From NCBI GenBank assembly GCA_025353105.1, contig JANXRG010000063.1, positions 1-55,576 on the forward strand: 55,576 nt of DNA, in the 5' to 3' direction. The DNA comes from Verrucomicrobiota bacterium. GTDB lineage: Bacteria > Verrucomicrobiota > Verrucomicrobiia > Chthoniobacterales > SZAS-18. Below are positions 9,235 to 17,632 of the stretch, piece after piece. The position numbers were made by a program, and so were the translations under genes. Each line of letters starts with the position of its first letter. Position 1 is the first letter of the stretch. Under the pieces are notes generated by a model. That model was not told the DNA's origin. It did not search any database and saw only the letters and a list, made by a program, of their open reading frames with translations.

Positions 9235-11337
9235 ATGCTGACCCTTCCGGAGCAGTTTCTTTTCGCCGTCCTCCTCATCGCCTCGCTGTACTACGCGTAC
9301 CTCGGATTCAGCGAGGTCATCGGTGTCATCAATCGCGGCGCGACGACGTACTATCCCCGCACGAATCACCCCGTCGCGCGGCTCCGTGATGCGATCGTGC
9401 GTACGATCACGCAGGTGACCGTGTTCCGCGACCGGCCGGTCGTCAGCTTCTTCCACAGCTTTGTCTTTTACGGTTTCATTTTCTACGGGCTGGTGAATAT
9501 CGTCGACTTCATCGAGGGCTACGTCCCGGCCGAGGTGCTGGCGCCGATTCACGCGAGCATTTTTGGCGGTCTGTTCCGGCTCGGGGCGGATGTTTTCGGC
9601 TCGCTCGTGCTGATCGGCGTGGCGTATCTGCTGTCCCGGCGCTTTGCCGCGGAGGATCCGAAATTGGAGAAGTTCAATCCGACGGTCCTGCTGCATCCCG
9701 GCGTCACCGCGGGCGGCATCCGGCGTGACTCGCTCATCGTTGGCTGTTTCATCCTGCTGCACGTCGGCTGCCGCATGCTGGCGGCGGGATCACTCCTCGC
9801 GGCCGAGGGGCACAATGATCCGTGGCAGCCCGTCGCCAGCCTGATCGCAAACGTCATCGGCCACGCCCCCAATCGGATCATCGGATGGCACATCGGCTGG
9901 TGGGGTGCGCTCGGCTTGGTCCTCGCTTTCCTCCCCTATTTTCCGCGTTCCAAGCACATCCACCTTTTCGCCGCGCCCGCCCGCTTTGCCCTCGAGCGCC
10001 GGCACGTCGACGGCTCGCCCGTGCCGCTTGGCGCGCTCGAACCGCTCGATCTCGAAGACGACACCGTGGAGCAATTCGGGGTCGAGCGACTCGAGCAACT
10101 GCGCTTCACCCAGCTCCTCGATCCGTACGCGTGCATCCAGTGCAACCGTTGCACGAATGCCTGCCCAGCCCACGCCACCGGCAAGGCGCTCGCGCCCTCA
10201 GCCATCGAAATCAACAAGCGCTATGAGCTGAATGCGATTCGCACGGAATTTGCGGAAAAAAAGATCGGCTCGCGCCCCGTGATGGAATTCGTGATGAGCG
10301 AAAGCGCGCTCTGGGCGTGCACCGCGTGCGGTGCGTGCGTGGAGGTTTGCCCGGTCGGCTGCGAACAGCTCACCGACATCATCGACTACCGCCGCGACGC
10401 GGTCATGACGAAGGGCGAGTTTCCGCAGCAGCTCAACAACGCGTTCCGCAATCTCGAACGCACGAGCAATCCGTGGGGCATCGCGCAAGCTAAACGCGAG
10501 GAATGGAAAAATGCCGACACCGTGGCGCCGACGGTCGCGGAGAATCCGGATTTTGAGGTGCTGTACTGGGTCGGCTGCGCGGGTTCGTACGACCCCTCGG
10601 CGCAAAAGACCGCGCGGGCATTCGCCGAGATCCTGAACCACGCGAAGGTGAATTTCGCCATCCTCGGCAAGAGCGAGGGCTGCACCGGCGATCCGGCCCG
10701 CCGCGCGGGCAACGAATACCTCTATCACTCGCTCGCCACCGGAAATGTCGAAACGCTCAACGCGACGCTCCTCGACGAGAAGCTGGATCCAAACAAAGCC
10801 AAAAGGGTGGTCGCGACGTGCCCGCATTGTTTCAATGCGTTAAAGAACGATTACCCGCAGCTCGGCGGGAACTACAAGGTCGTCCACCACACGCAGCTCA
10901 TCGAGGAACTTATCGCCGCGGGCGAACTGCCGGAGATGATCCTGGACGAGAAATTTACATACCACGATCCGTGTTATCTCGGCCGGCACAACGGAGTGTA
11001 CGAGGCGCCGCGCTCGGTCCTGACCGGCGGCGGCAAGGCGGGCGCGACGTTCGCGGAGATGCCGCGAAACAAGAACAATTCGTTCTGTTGCGGCGCCGGC
11101 GGGGCGCAATTCTGGAAGGAGGAGGAGCCGGGGACGATGAAGGTAGCGGAGAATCGTTACCGCGAGGCCGAGGCGACCGGTGCAAAGACGATCGCCGCGG
11201 GCTGTCCGTTTTGTAAATCGATGCTCGCAAGCAGCGAAAGCGCCGGCCGCGAAGGCGCGCCCGTCATCATGGATATCGCCGAGCTCGTGGCCGAAAACCT
11301 ACGCAAGACCAAGGCGAAGCTGGGACTCGCGGGGTGA
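9235..11337 (+). CDS. Membrane-bound Fe-S oxidoreductase, EtfD-like (ETF:quinone route)
   Basis: A 700-residue integral-membrane iron-sulfur protein likely to take electrons from reduced ETF to the quinone pool. The N-terminal ~230 residues form several transmembrane helices of the NarI/HdrE heme-b type (FLFAVLLIASLYYAYLGF; SLIVGCFILLHVGCRML). Two 4Fe-4S motifs follow: CIQCNRCTNACP near residue 300 and CTACGACVEVCP near residue 362. Two CCG (HdrB-type) domains follow: YWVGCAGSYD with CPHCFNALK, then HDPCYLGRHN with FCCGAGGAQFW and GCPFCKSM. Cys-rich CCG domains are typical of heterodisulfide-reductase-like and FadF/EtfD proteins. The ATG at 9235 starts immediately before the first membrane segment. 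The neighbours (acyl-CoA dehydrogenase, EtfB, EtfA) support the assignment. Confidence 0.88.
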   Translation: MLTLPEQFLFAVLLIASLYYAYLGFSEVIGVINRGATTYYPRTNHPVARLRDAIVRTITQVTVFRDRPVVSFFHSFVFYGFIFYGLVNIVDFIEGYVPAEVLAPIHASIFGGLFRLGADVFGSLVLIGVAYLLSRRFAAEDPKLEKFNPTVLLHPGVTAGGIRRDSLIVGCFILLHVGCRMLAAGSLLAAEGHNDPWQPVASLIANVIGHAPNRIIGWHIGWWGALGLVLAFLPYFPRSKHIHLFAAPARFALERRHVDGSPVPLGALEPLDLEDDTVEQFGVERLEQLRFTQLLDPYACIQCNRCTNACPAHATGKALAPSAIEINKRYELNAIRTEFAEKKIGSRPVMEFVMSESALWACTACGACVEVCPVGCEQLTDIIDYRRDAVMTKGEFPQQLNNAFRNLERTSNPWGIAQAKREEWKNADTVAPTVAENPDFEVLYWVGCAGSYDPSAQKTARAFAEILNHAKVNFAILGKSEGCTGDPARRAGNEYLYHSLATGNVETLNATLLDEKLDPNKAKRVVATCPHCFNALKNDYPQLGGNYKVVHHTQLIEELIAAGELPEMILDEKFTYHDPCYLGRHNGVYEAPRSVLTGGGKAGATFAEMPRNKNNSFCCGAGGAQFWKEEEPGTMKVAENRYREAEATGAKTIAAGCPFCKSMLASSESAGREGAPVIMDIAELVAENLRKTKAKLGLAG

Positions 11338-11349
11338 ACGGCCAAGTTT

Positions 11350-11834
11350 TCACACGGAGCTCACGGAGGCACGGAGGAAGAAATGGAGATCAATCAAATC
11401 TCCAGGATCATCGTGGATTAGGCACTGCGTTTGCATTGCGAACTGGGACCGGGATTGCTCGAATCGGTCTACGAAGTCGTGCTGGCGGACTTGTTAAAGG
11501 CGGAAGGTTTTGCGGTCGAACGACAAAAGCCCATTCCGATTCGAGCTTTCGGAAAATCGTTCGAAGAGGGATTTCGCGCGGATTTGATTGTGAATGGGCT
11601 GGTTCTTGTCGAACTCAAATCCGTTGAGAAGTTGTCCTCGATCCATCGCAAGCAGGTCCAGACGTACCTCAGACTGGCAAACCTCTCTGTCGGCTTGCTC
11701 ATCAACTTCGGCGGTGAGTTACTCAGGGGAAACATCGAGCGAATTGTGGTAGGCGAAGCCCCAGACTTGCGAAAGTGCCCAATCGACCCCAAATAAACCT
11801 CCTTCCCCTCCGTGCCTCCGTGTGCTCCGTGTGA
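11350..11834. mobile_element. 485-bp unit bounded by 28-bp inverted repeats (CACGGAGG words)
   Basis: The arms 11350-11377 and 11807-11834 are inverted copies matching at 27 of 28 positions. Each is built from the reiterated word CACGGAGG. The unit contains only the interrupted GxxExxY gene and separates the EtfD-like gene (stop at 11337) from the acyl-CoA dehydrogenase (start 11868). It interrupts what would otherwise be a compact operon. No obvious target-site duplication is visible directly outside the arms. The arms resemble insertion ends, but no transposase is encoded; the boundary call is from sequence symmetry only. Confidence 0.7.
11383..11796 (+). pseudogene. GxxExxY protein (PD-(D/E)XK-like), interrupted by amber codon
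   Basis: The family-like frame starts at the ATG at 11383 (MEINQISRIIVD), meets TAG at 11419-11421, and continues with ALRLHCELGPGLLESVYE to a TAA at 11796. The name motif GLLESVY (GxxExxY) is intact. So is a PD-(D/E)XK-like core: FRADLIVNGLVLVELK, then HRKQVQTYLRL. The 5' ATG has a strong Shine-Dalgarno sequence (GGAGG) supplied by the flanking repeat itself, whereas restart after the amber would need the TTG at 11431 (121 residues). The gene is therefore either a recent pseudogene or is expressed from the alternative start without its first helix. GxxExxY proteins are poorly characterised. The inverted-repeat bracketing is the notable context. Confidence 0.8.
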
Positions 11835-11867
11835 GACCTCCGTTGGCACCATCCCCGGACTTTGACG

Positions 11868-12998
11868 ATGAATTTCGACCTCTCCCCTGAACAAAAGGAA
11901 ATGCAGCGCATGGCGCGGCAGTTTGCCGCCGAACGCATCATCCCGAACGCCGCGAAATGGGACCGCGAAGAATCCTATCCGGCGGAATTCGTCAAGGAAG
12001 CCGCCGACCTCGGTCTCCTCAATATCACCATCCCCGAAGAATACGGCGGCCTCGGCCTCGGCCTCGTCGAGGAGGTTCTCATCGGCGAGGAACTCGGCTA
12101 TGCCTGCATGGGCTTCGACACGATTATTCTCGCGTCCGACCTCGCCATCGTCCCGATCAAGATCGCCGGTAACGACGAGCAGAAGAAACGCTTCTTTCCA
12201 CTTCTCCACACGGGTCTTGGCGCATTCTGCCTGTCCGAGGCCGACAATGGCTCCGACGCGGGGGCGTTGAAGACCCGGGCGGAATTCGCCGGCGACGACG
12301 TGGTCCTCAACGGCACCAAGATGTGGATCACAAACGGAGGCGTCGCTGCGCTGTACGTCGTCTTCGCCCGGATGGAAACCGAGCACAAACACACCGGCAC
12401 GGTGGCCATCGTGGTGCCCGCCGACGTGCCCGGCATCTCGCACAACAAGCTGCACGGCAAAATGGGCCAGCGTTGCAGCTACACCGCGGAGATGATTTTT
12501 GAAAATGTCCGCGTGCCGCGTGCCAACATCCTCGGCGAACCCGGGGACGGCTTTAAGATCGCGATGAAGACGCTCGATCGCACGCGCATCACGGTCGCCG
12601 CCGGGTCGGTCGGCGTGGCCCGGCGCGCGCTCGAGGAAAGCGTGAAGTACGCGAAGACGCGCCACGCCTTCAACCAGCCGATCGCGAATTTCCAGGCCAT
12701 CCAGTTCAAGCTGGCGGACATCAAGATGGGTCTCGACACGAGCCGGTTGCAGACGCTCTACGCCGCCTGGTTGGTGGACAACAATCGCTCCCATGGCCAG
12801 GCCAGCGCGATCGCGAAATGCCGGGCGTCGGATGTCGCCTTCGCCGCGGCGGGCGAGGCCATCCAAATCCACGGCGGGTACGGCTACATGAACGACTTCC
12901 CCGTCGAAAAGCTGCTGCGCGACGTGAAGCTGAACCAGATCTACGAGGGCACGAACGAAATCCAGCGCGTCGTCATCGCCCGCAGCCTGCTGAAATGA
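11868..12998 (+). CDS. Acyl-CoA dehydrogenase (short/medium-chain type)
   Basis: A 376-residue acyl-CoA dehydrogenase of standard length. Flavin and substrate motifs are visible: FCLSEADNGSDAGALKT in the middle domain, MWITNGGVAALYVVFA, then TRHAFNQPIANFQAIQFKLA. The C-terminal IYEGTNEIQRVVIAR carries the catalytic-base glutamate of the short-chain, butyryl- and glutaryl-CoA type enzymes. It would introduce a trans-2 double bond and reduce ETF. The ATG at 11868 (MNFDLSPEQKEMQ) is preferred over an in-frame TTG two codons earlier. The EtfD-like gene is upstream across the GxxExxY unit, and EtfB/EtfA follow, which suggests one electron-transfer transcription unit. Confidence 0.93.
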   Translation: MNFDLSPEQKEMQRMARQFAAERIIPNAAKWDREESYPAEFVKEAADLGLLNITIPEEYGGLGLGLVEEVLIGEELGYACMGFDTIILASDLAIVPIKIAGNDEQKKRFFPLLHTGLGAFCLSEADNGSDAGALKTRAEFAGDDVVLNGTKMWITNGGVAALYVVFARMETEHKHTGTVAIVVPADVPGISHNKLHGKMGQRCSYTAEMIFENVRVPRANILGEPGDGFKIAMKTLDRTRITVAAGSVGVARRALEESVKYAKTRHAFNQPIANFQAIQFKLADIKMGLDTSRLQTLYAAWLVDNNRSHGQASAIAKCRASDVAFAAAGEAIQIHGGYGYMNDFPVEKLLRDVKLNQIYEGTNEIQRVVIARSLLK

Positions 12999-13004
12999 AT
13001 CAGC

Positions 13005-13093
13005 CAAAGAGGCACTGAGGACACCAGGATCTGAGGGGGTTGATCAACCACTTAGCCTCGCCACCTTCTCTTCCTCTTTGATCTCTGTGCCTC
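13005..13093. repeat. Intergenic inverted word repeat (GAGGCACWGAG)
   Basis: Between the acyl-CoA dehydrogenase and etfB, GAGGCACTGAG (13009-13019) faces CTCTGTGCCTC (13083-13093), matching at 10 of 11 positions. CAAAGAGG (13005-13012) faces CCTCTTTG (13073-13080). The design, purine-rich words left and pyrimidine-rich complements right, is the same as in the CACGGAGG unit upstream but with a different word. No gene lies in the gap. Confidence 0.65.
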
Positions 13094-13117
13094 GGTGGCC
13101 AAACCTTGGATTTCCCC

Positions 13118-13873
13118 ATGAAAATTTGCACCGTTCTCAAGCAGGTTCCCGATGCCGAAGCCAGCATCCGCACGAGCGGTAGCGGGGTCGATCTTGCCGG
13201 CGTCACTTTCGTCATGGACGGCATGGATGAATACGGCGTGGAGGAAGCCATCCGCCTCCGCGAGGCCGGGCACACGGCGGAGATTTTTACCCTCGCGCTC
13301 GGGCCCAGAAGATTTGAGGAGGCCATCCGCACGTCGCTCGCCATCGGCTGCGACCGCGCCATCCACATCGAAACCGACGAAGCGCTCGACGTCATCACGC
13401 AGGCGCGAGTGCTCGCGGATGCGGTGAAAAAGGAGGGTGCAGATCTCGTTTTCGTGGGCGGCAAGGAGGCGGACTGGGACAGCTCCGCGCTCGGGCCGGC
13501 GCTGGCCGAGGCGCTCGGCTGGACGCACCTCGACTGGACGACGAAATTTGTCCTCACCGGCACGACCATCGAAGCCACGCACGACACGGATGCCGGGAAC
13601 GAGACCGTGAAGCTCTCGCTGCCCGCCGTAATCACAACGCAGCAGGGACTCAATGAGCCGCGTTACCCGACGCTGCCGAACATCATGAAGGCCAAGCGCA
13701 AGGAACTGCGCAAGGCCACGCTGGCCGACTATGCCGCCCACGCCCCGCTGACAAAAATCGCGAGCGAAGCCATTCAGGTGAAAGCGCGCTTGAACAAGAT
13801 TCTATCCGGCGAAGGCCCCGAAACCGCAAAGCAACTCATCACCCTCCTCCGCGACGAAGCGAAGGTAATCTGA
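13118..13873 (+). CDS. etfB: Electron transfer flavoprotein subunit beta
   Basis: A 251-residue ETF beta subunit that binds AMP and pairs with EtfA to accept electrons from acyl-CoA dehydrogenases. Family features are the opening MKICTVLKQVPDAE, the region FVMDGMDEYGVEEAIRLRE, and the signature block near residue 170 with LPAVITTQQGLNEPRYPTLP followed by NIMKAKRK. The EtfB-type domain is intact to a tail ending RDEAKVI. An upstream in-frame TTG exists, but the ATG at 13118 gives the family start. The etfA gene begins 52 bp downstream. The leader reads TTTCCCC directly before ATG, with no Shine-Dalgarno sequence. Confidence 0.95.
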   Translation: MKICTVLKQVPDAEASIRTSGSGVDLAGVTFVMDGMDEYGVEEAIRLREAGHTAEIFTLALGPRRFEEAIRTSLAIGCDRAIHIETDEALDVITQARVLADAVKKEGADLVFVGGKEADWDSSALGPALAEALGWTHLDWTTKFVLTGTTIEATHDTDAGNETVKLSLPAVITTQQGLNEPRYPTLPNIMKAKRKELRKATLADYAAHAPLTKIASEAIQVKARLNKILSGEGPETAKQLITLLRDEAKVI

Positions 13874-13925
13874 GTCGCCTCCCCCTCATCACGCTTAACT
13901 CCCAACGCTTCACCAATCATTCCCC

Positions 13926-14885
13926 ATGATCCTGCTCGTCTCCGAACTCAACGCCGGCAAGCTACGCCCGAGCGCGCGGGAAATCGTCACGGCGGCGCGC
14001 GCGCTTTCCGCGATCGGCGATGAGATCCACGCGCTTCTGCTCGGTCCCGGCGCTGCCGCGGCCGCCACCGAGATGGCGGGCTATGTGTCGCACGTCCATT
14101 TCTGCGAGGACGCCGGCTATGAACCGTTCAAGGCCGACGTCTGGACCGCGGCCGTCGCCAAAACTGCGGCGGATCTCGGCGCCAAGGCGGTGATCCTGTC
14201 GGCTTCACGCAGCGGACTGTCGTACGCCCCGCGCGTGGCCATCCGACTGGGAGCCGGATTGCTCGAGGACGTCATCGAGGTGGAGAGCGACGGCGCAACC
14301 GTCGGCGCGAAACGCTTCACCTATCTGTCGCGCGTCACGGAAAGCATCCGGTCGCTGGGACTGCCGGTTGTGATCAGTGTGAAGGTAAATATTCTGAGCC
14401 CGGCCGATCCGGCCGCCGGCGCGGGCCAGGTGGCGACGATTGCACTGCCGATCGACGAGGCCGCAAATCGCGTAGAAGTCCTCTCTCAAGCGAAAGCCTC
14501 GACCGGCGGCGTGTCCCTCGACGAAGCCAGCATCGTGGTGACGGGCGGCCGCGGGATGGGCGGATCCGAAGGTTTCACGAAGTTGATCGAACCGCTCGCC
14601 GGCTGCGTCGGCGCCGCGGTCGGCGCCACCCGCGCGGTGGTCGATGCCGGGTGGCGGCCGTATTCCGATCAGGTCGGCCAAACCGGCAAGAGCGTGGCCC
14701 CCAACGTGTACATCGCCATCGGGGTCAGCGGCGCGGTCCAGCACCTCTCCGGCATGAATCGTTCGAAGACGATCGTCGCGATCAACAAGGACAAGGACGC
14801 GCCGATTTTCAAGGTCGCGGATTACGGCGTGGTGGGCGACCTGAACGACGTGGTGCCTGAGTTGATCAAGCTCCTGAAACTCTAA
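13926..14885 (+). CDS. etfA: Electron transfer flavoprotein subunit alpha
   Basis: A 319-residue ETF alpha subunit that holds the redox-active FAD. The N-terminal domain begins [19 protein letters not shown]. The C-terminal FAD domain is diagnostic: [21 protein letters not shown] from about residue 205, [30 protein letters not shown] and the closing [20 protein letters not shown]. It follows etfB with the same strand and a short spacer, so the two are almost certainly co-transcribed. As with etfB, the start codon is preceded by a C-rich TTCCCC and no Shine-Dalgarno sequence. A convergent lipoprotein gene ends 27 bp beyond the stop. Confidence 0.95.
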   Translation: MILLVSELNAGKLRPSAREIVTAARALSAIGDEIHALLLGPGAAAAATEMAGYVSHVHFCEDAGYEPFKADVWTAAVAKTAADLGAKAVILSASRSGLSYAPRVAIRLGAGLLEDVIEVESDGATVGAKRFTYLSRVTESIRSLGLPVVISVKVNILSPADPAAGAGQVATIALPIDEAANRVEVLSQAKASTGGVSLDEASIVVTGGRGMGGSEGFTKLIEPLAGCVGAAVGATRAVVDAGWRPYSDQVGQTGKSVAPNVYIAIGVSGAVQHLSGMNRSKTIVAINKDKDAPIFKVADYGVVGDLNDVVPELIKLLKL

Positions 14886-14902
14886 AGGCGCGGTGGTGAA
14901 AG

Positions 14903-14925
14903 GCCGGAGCGTTCAGCCGTCCGGC
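14903..14925. terminator. Possible bidirectional terminator hairpin after etfA
   Basis: GCCGGA (14903-14908) and TCCGGC (14920-14925) form a 6-bp GC-rich stem with an 11-nt loop. It lies between the convergent ends of etfA and the lipoprotein gene. There is no clear U-tract, so the call is tentative. Confidence 0.35.
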
Positions 14926-15416
14926 GTCATGATTTCCGTTGGCGAAGCCCGGTAACCGGGCTCGAAAATCGTCGCCGGATTCGCGTTGCTCAGCTCGAAA
15001 TTCGTCGCCACAAACTCGGGATAGAACCGGTTGCTGGCCGATTCGTAGATGGTTTCGCCGGTGAATCGACCTTTGATCCGGTACTCGCTGTTGTTGTCGA
15101 CGCCGAGCTGGTTGAGCGCGCGATCCGGGGCAAATTTGGTCTGCTCATTCAGGACCACGATCTGCGCGCTTTTCCACGGCTGCTGCGGACGGCGGATGTA
15201 GCCCCAGAACTTGTAATTGGCGTTGTAGTAGCGGCGACCGATCCAATAATCGCCCGGCGATTCGTTGGCGATGGCCTGGCGCATGGCCGCGCGAGCCGCG
15301 GCATCTCCGGCTCCCAGGGTTCCCCCGCCCGTCGCGCAGCCGTTGAGGGCCAGGGCGCAGAAGACCACAATTGCGGATGGCGGATGGCGGATTGCAGATT
15401 CTAGAATCGTCCGCAT
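14913..15416 (-). CDS. Lipoprotein of unknown function
   Basis: With the ATG at 15416 the product has 167 residues. It shows a lipoprotein signal: a hydrophobic stretch (IVVFCALALNG) and a lipobox cysteine in LALNGCATGGG. The mature part (GDYWIGRRYYNANYKFWGYIRRP, cut here to its first segment, then KFAPDRALNQLGV and GRFTGETIYESASNRFYPEF) contains many aromatic residues and no recognised domain. It may be an Opitutaceae-type envelope protein, but I cannot name a family. The N-terminal residues before the hydrophobic segment (ILESAIRHPPSA) are translated from an intergenic word repeat (GGATGGCGGATTGC). The repeat has therefore probably become part of the signal peptide, or the true start is elsewhere. 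An in-frame ATG at 15458 is an alternative start. Confidence 0.65.
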   Translation of the reverse strand: MRTILESAIRHPPSAIVVFCALALNGCATGGGTLGAGDAAARAAMRQAIANESPGDYWIGRRYYNANYKFWGYIRRPQQPWKSAQIVVLNEQTKFAPDRALNQLGVDNNSEYRIKGRFTGETIYESASNRFYPEFVATNFELSNANPATIFEPGYRASPTEIMTPDG

Positions 15417-15532
15417 CCGAACCGTCAGAAAGCGCCAAATTTGCATCTGCCCACTCATGCCGAGCGCAACCCGATTGTCGAATCCAGAATCTGAATACCG
15501 TTCGCCACTCGACCAATCCGAAATCCGAAATG
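15366..15532. repeat. Word repeat (GCGGATTGC / AATCCGAAATCC) with inverted arms
   Basis: The left arm (about 15370-15410) repeats GCGGATGGCGGATTGCAGAT-type words. The right arm (about 15476-15530) carries GAATCCAGAATCTG and CCAATCCGAAATCCGAAAT, roughly the reverse complement. CAGATTCT (left) faces AGAATCTG (right). The left arm lies inside the 5' end of the lipoprotein gene, and the right arm touches the stop codon of ppk1 (15533). Confidence 0.65.
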
Positions 15533-17611
15533 CTACGCGACGCGCGCCGGCTGCGCGCGCGCGAGCTGGCGGAAGTGCAGCTGGGCCTGGTGCGTTTTCG
15601 TCTTGGGCGGGCGCTGCACCCGCTCGTACCGCCCGTCGTTGCGCAGGAGGTGCGCCTTGACGTTATCGCTCAGGAACGCCGGCAGAATCTCGTCCGTGAT
15701 CCGCGCGCGGAGACCCGGATCCTCGACCGGAAACACGACCTCGACGCGGCGATCAAAATTGCGGCCCATCCAGTCGGCGCTGCCGAGATACACCAGCGGA
15801 TCGCCGTCGTTGCCGAAACAGTAGATCCGGCTGTGCTCAAGGAAGCGGCCGACGATGCTTCGCACCCGGATGTTCTCGCTGACCCCGGGAATGCCCGGAC
15901 GAAGGCAGCAGATCCCGCGGATGATGAGATCGATTTGGACGCCCGCGGCCGCGGCCGCGTAGAGGGCGGCGATCGTGCGCTCATCCACGAGTGAATTAAA
16001 CTTCACGATGATCCGGCCCTTCGGACCAAGATCGCGCTCGTGCGCAATGAGGGCGAGAAAACGATCGCGCATCTCGAAGGGCGCGAGGATCAATTTCCGG
16101 CCGCCGTGAAATTCCGAGAGACCGGTAAGGTTGTTGAAGACTGCGCCCACTTCCGCCGTGATCTCGGGATTGGCGGTGAGCAGACCCAAATCGGTGTAAA
16201 ACCGCGCCGTGCTGCTGTTATAATTGCCGGTCCCGAGATGCGCGTAGAGCCGCACGCGATCCTCGTCCCGCCGCACGATGAGCATCATCTTGCAGTGCGT
16301 CTTCAGTCCAACCATCCCGTACACCACGTGCACGCCTGCCTCCGCCAGCGCGCGCGCCCAGCGGATGTTGTTCTCCTCGTCGAAGCGCGCCTTAAGCTCC
16401 ACCAGCACGGTCACCTGCTTGTGCTGCTCCGCCGCGCGGATCAGGGCCCGTACGATCGGCGAATCCACGCTCGTGCGGTACAGCGTCAGCTTGAGCGCGA
16501 GCACCCGGGGATCGTCGGCCGCTTTCTCGACCAGTTCCACAACGCTGCCGAAGCCTTCGTACGGATGATGCAGTAAAACGTCCTGGCGCCGCAGCACATC
16601 GAAGATGTCGGGGCCGCCCGCGAGCGCTCTCGTCATCACCGGCTGGAATGGTTTGTCCTTCAGGCGCGGAAATTCCGCGCTGGAATAAAGCGACTCGAGG
16701 TGCAGAAAATTGATCGGGCCATCGAGGCGGTAAAGATCCTCCGGGCCAAGTTCCAGATTTTCGAGCAGAAATCGCGAAATCTCGTCCGGACATGCGGCCG
16801 CGATTTCCAACCGCACCGCGTTGCCCTTGCTGCGCCGGCGCAATTCGTCCTCGATTGTCTCGAGCAGATTCTCCGCCTCCTCCTCGTCGATGTAGAGGTC
16901 GCTGTTCCGGGTCATGCGAAAGGCATGGCTTTCCTTGACCACGAGGCCCGGGAAAAGCAGCGCCATGTGCCGGCGGATGATGCCCTGCAGAAACACATAG
17001 TGACGGCCCGGCCCGAGTGGTTCCGCGGCCGCGTCCGGGATGCGCTGCAGCCGCGGGAACAGCTTCGGAATCTGCACGATCGCGTACGCCAGCCCGTCGT
17101 GTGGTCGGTTGAGCGCGACGATCAGGTTGTGGCTCTTGTTCGAGAGCTGCGGAAACGGATGGCTCGGATCGACCGCCAGCGGCGTTAGCGTGGGAAAGAT
17201 CTCCTCGCGAAAGTATTTCTCGCTCCACTCGATCGTCGTCGCAGGCAGTTCGACGGTGCGGTAAAAATGGATTCCCTCCTTCGCCAGGCGGGGAATGAGT
17301 TCCCGGTTCCAAACGGCGTAGGCTTCGCCGACGAGCTCGTGCGCCCGTTTCTGGGCCGCCGCAAACGTGTCCGCCGGCGTCAGATGGTCTGGGCCCACGA
17401 CCGTGCTTCCGTGCTCGATCTGCTGCTTCAGCCCGGCGATCCGAATCTCAAAAAATTCATCCAGGTTCGAGCCAAAGATGCTGAGAAAGCGCACCCGCTC
17501 GAGCAGCGGCTGAGTCGAATCGGCCGCCTCGCCCAAGACCCGGGCGTTAAACTCCAGCCAGCTCAGCTCGCGATTCAAGTAATACTCCGGTTTGGTAAAA
17601 TCTTGTTTCAT
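15533..17611 (-). CDS. ppk1: Polyphosphate kinase 1
   Basis: A 692-residue PPK1 that reversibly polymerises the gamma-phosphate of ATP into inorganic polyphosphate. The four-domain layout is recognisable: N-domain YYLNRELSWLEFNARVL, then IFGSNLDEFFEIRIAGLKQ. The C1 domain holds the autophosphorylated histidine in AHLGTGNYNSSTARFYTD (His about 458). The C2 domain holds a second histidine in GRFLEHSRIYCF (about residue 595). The length matches the family. The start at 17611 is the only good ATG and gives MKQDFTKPEYYLNRELSW. A possible consumer of its product, the PPGK-like kinase, is at 23.3 kb. The gene is divergent from the GH109-like gene, and a small inverted repeat lies in the shared upstream region. 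Confidence 0.96.
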   Translation of the reverse strand: MKQDFTKPEYYLNRELSWLEFNARVLGEAADSTQPLLERVRFLSIFGSNLDEFFEIRIAGLKQQIEHGSTVVGPDHLTPADTFAAAQKRAHELVGEAYAVWNRELIPRLAKEGIHFYRTVELPATTIEWSEKYFREEIFPTLTPLAVDPSHPFPQLSNKSHNLIVALNRPHDGLAYAIVQIPKLFPRLQRIPDAAAEPLGPGRHYVFLQGIIRRHMALLFPGLVVKESHAFRMTRNSDLYIDEEEAENLLETIEDELRRRSKGNAVRLEIAAACPDEISRFLLENLELGPEDLYRLDGPINFLHLESLYSSAEFPRLKDKPFQPVMTRALAGGPDIFDVLRRQDVLLHHPYEGFGSVVELVEKAADDPRVLALKLTLYRTSVDSPIVRALIRAAEQHKQVTVLVELKARFDEENNIRWARALAEAGVHVVYGMVGLKTHCKMMLIVRRDEDRVRLYAHLGTGNYNSSTARFYTDLGLLTANPEITAEVGAVFNNLTGLSEFHGGRKLILAPFEMRDRFLALIAHERDLGPKGRIIVKFNSLVDERTIAALYAAAAAGVQIDLIIRGICCLRPGIPGVSENIRVRSIVGRFLEHSRIYCFGNDGDPLVYLGSADWMGRNFDRRVEVVFPVEDPGLRARITDEILPAFLSDNVKAHLLRNDGRYERVQRPPKTKTHQAQLHFRQLARAQPARVA

Positions 17612-17632
17612 AGGCGCGCGTCCCGCCCGCTT

